A stretch of DNA of 64,000 nucleotides from Nicotiana tabacum (Eukaryota > Streptophyta > Magnoliopsida > Solanales > Solanaceae). The position numbers and the translations under genes are program-made. This document shows, piece by piece, positions 54,792 to 64,000 of this stretch. The notes under the pieces were generated by a model. The model was given only the letters and a program-made list of their open reading frames with translations. It did no database searches and was not told the DNA's origin. Positions within the stretch are counted from its first letter, which is position 1, and each line of letters starts with the position of its first letter. Where the stretch lies: NCBI RefSeq assembly GCF_000715075.1, contig NC_134082.1:137752948-137816947 (forward strand), read 5' to 3'.

Positions 54792-57546
54792 CTACTACAA
54801 CTGTTTTGATAACAATAAAACTAACATAGTCTGGGAAAAATCAAAATACAACTACGGGGAAGATAGAAAGAAGAAAGCAGGGCTGCGGTCACCAGGTAGC
54901 TACATTACTATCTTCAGTGATCACCAATAGAAAATAATCAGCAGCCGCTACCGTGGCCAGAGGTACCTGGATCTGCACACAAGGTGTAGGGGGTAACGTG
55001 AGTACACCAACTCAGTAAGTAACAAGTACAAACTATGGACTGATAGGTAGTGATGAACTTAACCTCAACAGGTAAACATGAATAAACTGTATAGAAAGTA
55101 GGCATGCTTTCAATTCAAGCATTAAGCTCAAGCAGTAAAGTAAATACAGCTCTGGACAATATGATATATATATATAGTTCAGTTAACCTCTACGTGCCAA
55201 TGCACATAATGTATGAAATGCACCATGTACTTCCACTATTAAGTGCTCAACCACTCGTTACTATATATAGCCATCCGACCCAGGGAAGATCCATCCCGGA
55301 ATACATACACATCGCTGACAACAGTCACTCAGTACCTAGGAAGGCCATTCTGGCCCTGTGAAGAAGATTCATCTCTGTGTATCAATACTTTGGACAAGAT
55401 CCATGTCCAGGGAAGATCCATCCCTCAATAATATCATCTGCGCCCACTGAGGGTATGCAGACTCCGAAGGGGCTCCTAAGGCCCAAGAGATATCATAATT
55501 AATATAATTGCTGCGGCATGCAGCCCGATCCCATAACTGTCACTCATAATTAGGCTCTCGGCCTCACTTAGTCATTAACCTTTCCAGTCTCACCACGGAC
55601 TCACAATGCCATGAAAAGAACCTGGAACAATGATATGATGAATTAATAATTAGCCGAGACTGATAGAAATGCATGATCGTGACTGAAAATTGAATAAAAA
55701 TTGAAAACGAGGGAGATACAACAAGAAATGAATGCTAAAGGTCCAAACAATACTGGCATAAAGCCTAAACATCGTATCTAGCATGATTTACAACACAAAT
55801 ACGTTATCGCATGACAAAAACATAGATATCAACAGGATAGAGTGAATAAACGGTGCCATGGAATCACCCAAGCCACAATTCTCATGGTGCATGCCCGCAT
55901 TACCATCACTTGGCATGTGCATCACCTCTGTACTAGTCACACAACATATAGTTCGGGGTTTCGAACCCTCAGAACCATGTTTGGAAGCGTTACTTACCTC
56001 AATCCAAGCCCAAAGTCCTACTCAGCGATGCCTTTGCCTCTTAAATAGTCCTCTAAACGCCTCAAATCTTAATCATAAGCAATACAATACAATCAATATA
56101 TGCCAATGAACCAATTCCACAAGAAAAACTACTTAATTGGGCACAAATCGTGAAATTGACTCAAACCCGGCCCCCGAGGCCCAGATCTCGAAATCCGACA
56201 AAAGTAAAAAAAAATAGAAAGTCCATTCACTCACGAGTCTACCTATACCAATTTCATCAAAATCTGACATTAAATGGCCATTCATATCCCCAAAATCATC
56301 TCTCTAATATCCCAATCCCTAACCCCTTATTTTACTTCAAAATCCTACCAATTAGGAGGGAAATCAACGGGAAAACACAATAGTTAGGAGTATCAGATCT
56401 CAAGAAACTTATCTCACTGAAAAACCATTGAATCCCCTTCAAAATCACTCCAAAAGCTCCACGATCCATGTTAAAAATGGTGAGAATGAGCAAAATTTTT
56501 CGAAGTCTCCCTTTATACTTTCTGCCCCACAATACTGCACCTGCGGTCCAAATATTGATGCTACGATGGTGCACTTGCGGAAAATCGATCACAGGTGCGG
56601 ATCCCACTTAAGATTCCAGGCTCCGCATCTGCGGCCAAATGTTGCACCTGCGGTTGCACACCTGCGCATCTCCCTCTGGTTCTGCGAAACCAGCCAACTC
56701 CCTTATTTCCACATTTGCGCCCCCGATCTTGTACCTGCGGTCTCGCAGATGCGACCGTCTTCTCGCACCTGCGGTTCCAGGTCAAGCCCTCTATGGACGC
56801 ATCTTCAGATCCTTCTCCACTTCTGTGGGCTCACATCTGTGGCTCCCACACCGCAGGTGCGGTTTTGATAGCTGAGTTCCAACTTCAGGAACTCTTCCAA
56901 TTTCGAAACTTGTTCCGTTAATCACCCGAAATCAACCCGAGCCCCTCGGGACCTAAACCAAACATACCAACAAGTCATATATCAACATACAAACTTATTC
57001 GAGCCTTCGAATCACTCAAAACAACATCAAAACACCCAATTATCCTCAGATTCAAGCCTAAGAACTTCTAAACTTCCAAATTCCTCAAACGACGCCGAAA
57101 CCTATCAAACCACATCCGAATGACCTCAAATTTTACACACACATCATAGATGAAATTAAAAACCTACTCCAACTTCTAGAAATTCAATTCGACCCCGATA
57201 TCAAAATTTCCACTGCCGACCAAAATTGCTAAAATTCTAACTTTGGCCAATTCAAGCCTAATTCTACGACGGGCCCGGAGGAACTCCTAAGTCCAAAATC
57301 ACCTAACGGGGCTAACAGAACCATCAAAATTCACATCCAAGGTCCTTTACACATAACTCAATGTCCGGTCAACTTCCCCAACTTAAGCCTTCACAAAAGA
57401 GACTAGCTATCTCAAATCCTCTCCGAAACCACTCCAGACCCAAACCAACTGACCCGACATATCATAAAATAGCTGAAGAACACAAAAAGAAGCAGAAATG
57501 GGGAAATGGAGCTACAACTTTTGAAAGAACCGGTTGGGTCGTTACA

Positions 57547-57562
57547 TCCTCCCCCTCTTAAA
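57547..57562 (-). promoter_or_regulatory. Polypurine tract of F
   Basis: The reverse strand reads GTTTAAGAGGGGGAGGA directly before the LTR start TGTAACGACC. Confidence 0.85.
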
Positions 57563-60500
57563 CAAATGTTCATCCTCGAACGAGTCTAGAAACATACCTG
57601 AAGTCTCAAATAGGTGTGAATATCTGCTACTTATCTCCCGCTCGGTCTCCCAAGTAGCCTCCTCCATAGGCTGACCTCTCCATGACACTTTCACTAAAGC
57701 TATATCCTTTGATCTCAACTTTCAGACCTGCCGCTCCAAAATAGCCACTGGCTCCACACCATAAGTCAAATCACCATCTAACTGAATTGTGCTGAAATCC
57801 AAGACATGAGACGGATCACCGATATACTTTCAGAGCATAGAAATATGAAATACTGGATACACACCCGACAAGCTAGGTGGCAAAGCAAGCTCATAAGCCA
57901 TATCCCCAATTCAAAAGGCCCAATGAACCGAGGGCTCAACTTTCCCTTCTTCCCAAACCTCATAACACCTTTCATGGGTGAAACCTTCAGTAGAACATTC
58001 TCCCTAACCATATAAGACACATCACGAACCTTTCTGTCAGCATAACAGTTTTGCCTTGACTGCACAGTGCGAAGCTGCTCCTTAATCACTTTCACCCCGC
58101 CCAAAGCATCATGTACTAAGTCTGTACCCAAAAGCCTAGCCTTTCCCGGCTCAAACTAACCTATTGAAGATCTACACTTTCTCCCATATAAAGCCTCATA
58201 CGGAACCATCTGAATACTCAACTGATAACTGTTGTTGTAAGAAAACTCTGCAAGCGGTAGAAACTGGTCCCATGATCCACCAAAGTCAATTACATGAGCA
58301 CATAACATGTCTTCCAAAATCTGAATCATGTGCTCAGACTGCCCGTCCCTTTGAGGATGAAATGTTATGCTCAACTCCACCTGAGTGCCCAAATCTCGCT
58401 GCACGACTCTCCAATACTATGACATAAACTGTGTGCCTCTATCTGAAATGATAGAAACTGGCAGTCCATGAAGGCGAACAATCTCTCTGATGTAAATCTC
58501 AGCCAACCACTCTGAAGAGTAGGTAGTACACACAGGAATGAAGTGCACAGACTTGGTCAGCTGATCTACAATCACCCAAATAGCATCGAACTTCCTCAAA
58601 GTTAGTGGGAGCCCAACTACGAAATCCATGGTGATCCGCTCCCACTTCCACTCTGGAATCTATATTTGCTGAAGCAAGCCACCCGGTCTCTTATGCTCAT
58701 ATTTCAACTGCTGACAGTTGAGACACCAAGATACAAACCCAACTATATCTTTCTTCATCATCCTCCACTAATAGTGCTATCTCAAATCCTGGTACATCTT
58801 CGCGGCATCCGAATGGATAGAATACCGCGAACTATGGGCCTCCTCTGGAATCGAATCCTGTATTCCATCCATATTGGGCACACATATCCAGCCCTGCATC
58901 CTCAATACCCCATCATCACCAATAGTCACATCTCTAGGATCATCATGCAGAACCTTGTCCTTGAGGAAAAGCAAATGAGGATCATCATACTGGCGCTCTG
59001 TGATACGATCAAACAAGGAAGACCGAGAAACCATACAATCTAGGACCGGACTGGGCTCCGAAATATCTAATCTCACAAACTGGTTGGCCAAATCCTGAAC
59101 ATCATCTACAAGGGGTCTCTCACCAATAGGAAGGAATGCAAGACTACCCATACTTACCGCCTTTCTACTCAAGGCATCGCCTACCACATTGTCCTATCCC
59201 GAATGGTACACAATATAATATCATAGTCCTTTAGCAGCTACAACTATCTTTGCTGCCTCAAATTGAGATCCTACTACTTGAACATATGCTGGAGGCTACG
59301 CTGATTAGTAAACACCTCACAAGACACACCATAGAGATAGTGCCTCCAAATCTTCAATGTGTGAACAATGACAACCAACTACAAATCATGAATATGGTAG
59401 TTCTTCTCATAGAGCTTCAACTGACGAGAAGCATAAGCAATCACTCTACCTTCCTGTATAAGTAATCACTCTACCCTCTTGCATCAACGCACACCCAATG
59501 CCGACTCGATAAGTATCACTTATACTGTATAAGAACCTGAAGCTGATGGTAGAACTAACACTGGAGCTATGGTCATGACAGTCTTGAGCTTTTGAAAGCT
59601 CGTCTCACACTCAGCCGACCACCTGAAAAGAAGCACCCTTTTGGGTCAATTTGGTCAAGGGTGATGCAATAGAAAAGAAATCCTGAATGAACCGGTGGTA
59701 ATAACTGGTCAAACCATGAAAGCTACAAATCTCTATGGCTGAGGATGGTCTAGGCCAACTCTAGACCACCTCTATCTTCTTTGGATCCACCTGACTACCC
59801 TCACTGGACACCACGTTTCCCAGTAACGCAACTAAACTGGGACAAAACTCACACTTGGAGAACTTAGCATAAAGTTTCTCCTCCCTCAATCGTTGCAACA
59901 CAATCCGCAAATTCTGGGCATGCTCCTCCTGGCTACGAGAGTACACCAGGATATCATCAATTAATAGGATAACAAATGAGTCAAGATATGGCTGGAACAC
60001 ACTATTCATCAAATGCATTAACGCTGCTGGGGCATTGGTCAGCCCAAAAGACATCACAAGGAACTCATAATGACTATATCTGGTCCTGAAAGTTATCTTA
60101 AGAATGTCTGAGTCCCTAATCTTCAACTGGTGATACCTTAACCTAAGATCTTAGAGAACACCCTTGCCCCCTGAAGCTAGTCAAATAAATCATCAATGCG
60201 CAACAAATGATACTTGTTCTTGATTGTGACTTTGTTCAACTGCCTGTCATCAATGCACATTCTCATAGTGAAATCCTTCTTCTTCACAAATAGAATAGGT
60301 GCACCCCAAGGTGACACACTAGGCCGAATAAACCCTTTCTCAAGGAGTTCTTGAAGCTGCTCCTTTAACTCCTTCAACTAAGCCGGTGCCATATAATACG
60401 GTGTAATAGAAATGGGATGAATTCCTAACACCAAATCAATACTGAAGTCAATATCCCTATCCGGCAGCATGCTCGTCAGGTCTGTTGGAAACACATCTAG

Positions 60501-61230
60501 AAAATTGCTCACCACCGGAACTGAATCAATAGTAGGAGTCTACACACTAACACCCCTCACAAAGGCCAAATAATAAAGACAGCCCTTCCCAACCATCCGC
60601 TGGGCCTTCAAGTATGAAATCACTCTAGTAGGAACATAATCTGACGTACCTCGCCACTCAATTCGTGGCACCCTTGGCATAGCCAATGTCACTATCTTAC
60701 TGTGATAATCCAGAATAGCATGACACGAAGACAACCAATCCATGCCCAATATCACATAAAAATCAACCATACTAAGCAGCAACAGATCCACTCTGGTCCC
60801 CTATTAGTCACTACACATGACCGATGTATACGGTCCACAATAATAGTATCACCCACCGGTATAGATACATGAACAAATGAAACAAGAGACTCGCAGGGCA
60901 TATTCAAATAATGAGCAAAATACAATGACACATATGAAGAAGTGGAACCAAAATCAAATAATACAGAGGCATCCCTCTGGCAAACTGAGATAATACCTGT
61001 GATCACAACATCTGAAGCAATAACATCTGGTCTGGAAGGGAGTGCATAGAAACGGGCCTGACCGCCACCTGATCGGCCTCCCCCTCTAGGGCGACCCTTA
61101 GCTGACTGACCTTCACCCTGAGCTAGATAGGTGGGTGAGAAAGTAGCTAGTGCTGAAGTCGAAGGCTGAATTGTCCGTTGGGATGAACCTCCTATAAGGC
61201 GGGGACAAAACCTCTTGATATGATTCATAT
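57563..61230 (-). pseudogene. pol: pol pseudogene of element F
   Basis: Protease FDFGSTSSYVSLYF lies near 60950, followed by [54 protein letters not shown], catalytic LIDD intact at 59953-59958, LGNVVSSEG. RNase H (about 59600-59200) is heavily frameshifted. Integrase: MDFVVGLPLTLRKFDAIWVIVDQLTKS and IISDRGTQF (58629-58417), then LPLAEFSYNNSYQ and [15 protein letters not shown]. The chromodomain-like tail ends near 57600 with SHLFETSGMF. It carries many stops and shifts, but the RT and integrase catalytic residues that I can see are retained. Confidence 0.9.
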
Positions 61231-61234
61231 TCTA

Positions 61235-62542
61235 ACACTCAAAACAACCTCTCCCTACAATTGGCGGTGGGGACTAAAGGGATCCTCGAGCAATGGGATA
61301 CCTATTAGAAGAACCAGGCATAGATGAACCCTCAACTGATGGTGCCTGAGACAAACTATGAGCTGGAAGGGCACTGAGGGATGAGTGGCCCTGTTGAGAA
61401 CTGTGAGAACCATGGCCAGATAATGTGCCATGGTGAGTTGTATGAGTCGTCTGAGCATGCCTAAAAGGATGACCCGACCGTGGTAAAACTGACCTCCATA
61501 AGGAATACCAGTAAAACTATCGTATCTACGAGCTCTTGACCTTCCTCTCTACTCGCTCCTGGAAGCGAACCGACTCTATATCCTGATCAATGTCAATAAC
61601 CTCCTCAAAATAAGCGCCAAACAATATCTCTCAAGTTAGAAGAATCTGCAACTGATAAGTGAGGCCATCAACGAACCTCCTGATCCTCTCCCTATCTGTG
61701 GGAACCAGCGAGATAACATGACGGGCCAACTTAGAGAATCTCATCTCATATTGAGTCACAGTCATATCATACTAACGCAACTGCTCGAACTGTCTATGCA
61801 GCTCCTCTCTGCAGGACTGCGGTACCTACTTCTCCAGAAAGAGAACGGATAACTGCTGCTAGGTAAGGGGCATTGCACCAATATGCCTACGCCTCTTATA
61901 AGCTTCCCACCAAGTGAAGGTAGTTATAGTGAACTTAAAGGTAGTGAATGAGACACCACTGGTTTCTAGAATACCTGTTGTACAAAGAATCCTCTGACAC
62001 TTATCCAAGAAACCTTGGGCATCCTCGCCCTCTGTACCACTGAAAGTCGGAGGCTTAAGTTTACCAAACCTCTCCAATCTGTGATGCTTATCCTCAGGCA
62101 TGGTAGGAACCATAGTCTGAGCTATTGCAATCAGCTGGGCTGGTTGTGCCCCCGGTATCTGTATTCCCTGAACAACCTGCTCGAGTGTACGGGCGGCGGG
62201 GGTCTGAGTGCCTCCATCGGCCTAGGAAGTGGCTGTTGTAGTAGAAATAGAGACCGCCTGAGTAAGACTGGTGTACACGGTCAGGATCAGATCTAAGGTC
62301 TCCTGAAGACGTGGAATCACGAGGGGCACAAATAGTGCCTGAGCTGGTCCCGCTGGTGCATCCACAACTGGGACCTGATCCTGAATTGGGGCAACTGGTG
62401 GATCTACAGGTGCTTCCTTACCTGCTGTGCGGGCTACACCCCTGACCCTACCACGACCTAGATCATGACCTCGGCCTTTTGTGGCCCCAGCTAGTGGTAC
62501 TGACGGCTATCTGTCCTGATCTGTAGCACGTGTCCTCACCAT
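61235..62542 (-). pseudogene. gag: gag pseudogene of element F
   Basis: The ATG has its first base at 62542 and starts MVRTRA, preceded by TTCTATTTTCTCATAG (acceptor-like). The capsid core is at 62113-61859 (LKPPTFSGTEGEDAQGFLDKC, TTFTWWEAYKRRR). The knuckle near 61205-61246 reads CFEC*NMNHIKRFC: all four zinc ligands remain, but a stop has replaced the residue after the second Cys. There are further frameshifts near 61800 and 61500. Confidence 0.87.
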
Positions 62543-62582
62543 CTATGAGAAAATAGAATAATAGAAGTTTAGTTACCAAAAT

Positions 62583-64000
62583 TGTAACGACCTAGCCTGT
62601 CGTTTCGTGAGTTATACCCCTATTTCTCCCATTTTCCTCTTGCATTCTTCAGCTATATTTGATCATATCGTGTTGGTTGGTTTGGGTCCGGAGTAGTTTT
62701 GGAGTAAATTGAGACACTTAGTCTCTTTTGTGAAGGCTTAAGTTGGGAAAATTGACTGGATATTGACTTATGTGTAAATGACCTCAGATTTGAATTTTGA
62801 TGGTTTCGTTAGCTCTGTTAGGTGATTTTGGAATTAGGAGAGCATCTGGAATGTGATTTGGAGGTCTGTGGTAGAATTAGGCATGAATTGGCGAAAGTTG
62901 AAAATTTAACAATTTTGGTCGGTAGTGGAAAATTTGATAGCGGGTTCAGAATGGAATTTTGGAAATGAAAGTAGGTTCTTAGTGTTATTTGTGATGTTTG
63001 TACAAAATTTGGAGTCATTCGGGCATGATTTGATAGGTTTCGGTGTCGTTTATGAAATTTAGATATTTTTAGGCTTGAATCCGAGGGTAATTTGGTGTTT
63101 TAATATTGTTTTGAGTGATTCAAAGGTTCGACTAAGTTTGTATGATGTTAGGGGATGTTTTGGTATGTTTGTTTTAGGTCCCGAGACCTTGGGTGAGTTT
63201 CGGGTGGTTGATGGATGAATTCTTGGCTTTAGAACTTGGCAGATTTTCTGATGTGATGTTGCAGACATTTCCTTCATCGCATTCCCGTAATGCATTGGAG
63301 AAGGGAATATAAGTTGTTCTTCATGTTCGCGAAGCTGTAGGATAGTATGGCTATGCATTTGCGACCAGGTCATCGCGTTCGCGTAGAGCCAACAGTAATT
63401 GGAGCTTCAGGCATAAAAGCCTACGTGTTCGCGAGGAGCGTTCCGCGTTCGCGTAGGGTCAACCGACATAGGCTTCTAATTCGCGAATAGGTCCTCGCAT
63501 TCGCGAAGGTGGAATTACATGTCAGGAGAAGTTTGTGCTTCGCGAACACGAGGGCACTACCGCGTTCGCGAAGAGTAAAATATGGGCAGACAATGTTATA
63601 TTCAAAATCAAGGGCTTGAGCCCATTTTTTATATTTTAAGCTAGAGACCACAGAATTGGGCAATTTTTTAAGGGAATTTCAGAGAGGTGATTGGGGTAAG
63701 TGTTCTTCACTTGGTTTTGATTAGATTCCATGATTATGTCTTGATTTTTATCATCTAAATTGGGAATTGGGGTGTAAGATTGGGGGGGGGAATGGAAGAG
63801 AATTGGATATATAATTTTGAGGATTTGAATGACCATTTGATGTTGGATTTTGATGAATTTGGTATGATTAGACTCGTGAGTGAATGAGCTTTCTAGTTTT
63901 GCGAATTTTTTCAGATTCTGGGCACCCGGGGCCCAGGTTTGAGCCGATTTCAGGATTTTGGTATAAATTATTTTTCTGGTGGAATTCATTCCATTAGCGC
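62583..64000 (+). repeat. LTR G, gypsy type, runs out of the window
   Basis: It starts TGTAACGACC in the leader of F and matches the F LTR start in the opposite orientation. A palindrome array with TTCGCGAA and CGCGTTCGCG cores lies at 63298-63572 (offset about 715-989). A GGGGTAAGTG site is at about 63692. Whether it is a solo LTR or the 5' LTR of a full element cannot be told. A 117-codon ORF on the reverse strand has no known domain. Confidence 0.85.

Larger units (their letters stand above)
51723..57546 (-). repeat. 3' LTR of F, interrupted by a solo LTR
   Basis: 51723-51890 and 54797-57546 form one minus-oriented LTR once the 51891-54791 insert and one CTACT are removed. It starts (reverse) TGTAACGACCC at 57546. 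It holds a palindrome array at 56533-56865 (offset about 681-1013) and a perfect reverse GAGGTAAGT at 55992-56000. The terminal ~40 nt are lost at the joint with D. Confidence 0.85.
51723..62582 (-). mobile_element. Ty3/gypsy chromovirus-type element F (minus strand, 5' end cut by LTR G)
   Basis: From right to left: gag (62542-61235), protease, RT, RNase H, integrase, chromodomain-like tail, polypurine tract (57547-57562), then the 3' LTR (57546 down to 51723), which a solo LTR interrupts. Its left tip is missing at the D joint. At 62583 LTR G starts within the leader just upstream of gag, so the primer site and 5' LTR are not in view. Confidence 0.88.

Overview
The window is plant nuclear DNA made almost entirely of nested transposable elements and one endogenous virus; I see no intact host gene. 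The long-LTR Ty3/gypsy elements with a tRNA-iMet primer site, the CACTA (En/Spm-type) end, the Ogre/Tat-like LTR, a plastid DNA fragment and the endogenous caulimovirid all point to an angiosperm. The LTR types suggest Solanaceae, perhaps Nicotiana; the genus is inference from memory of such repeats, not proof.

Layout, left to right. 1-15686: a chromovirus-type Ty3/gypsy element (A, + strand) with decayed gag-pol. Its 5' LTR is split by a 4.28 kb Ogre/Tat-like solo LTR (776-5057, target duplication ATAGC) and its pol by a 1.34 kb solo LTR (9539-10881, target duplication GTATT). 15687-15922: short unassigned DNA. 15923-27239: a CACTA transposon fragment split by a second gypsy element (B, 16124-26881, target duplication CCAAG). 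27240-27594: a nuclear copy of part of plastid psbB.

27634-38681: a rearranged endogenous caulimovirid (plant pararetrovirus; florendovirus-like is my best guess). It has a movement protein ORF without internal stops, a broken coat/protease/RT ORF, RT-RNase H on the opposite strand, a 3' ORF of unknown function with one internal stop, three near-identical copies of the leader, a promoter-like region and a partly triplicated coat region.

38682-41555: LTR fragments. 41562-51722: a chimeric gypsy element D (- strand) carrying a captured Ogre-type gag piece and lacking catalytic aspartates. 51723-62582: gypsy element F (- strand), whose LTR hosts a 2.9 kb solo LTR (51891-54791, target duplication CTACT). 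62583-64000: the start of another LTR (G, + strand).

The genes do not work together as a host pathway. Each gypsy element once encoded capsid (gag), protease, reverse transcriptase, RNase H, integrase and, where the 3' end survives, a chromodomain-like tail. All are now full of stops, many of them TAG where a sister copy has CAG. The most interesting unexplained structure is in the LTRs: arrays of short CpG-rich palindromes at about the same LTR offset in seven LTRs and also in an unrelated solo LTR, plus a conserved splice-donor-like site and a splice-acceptor-like site abutting the gag ATG. I found no new biochemical system.
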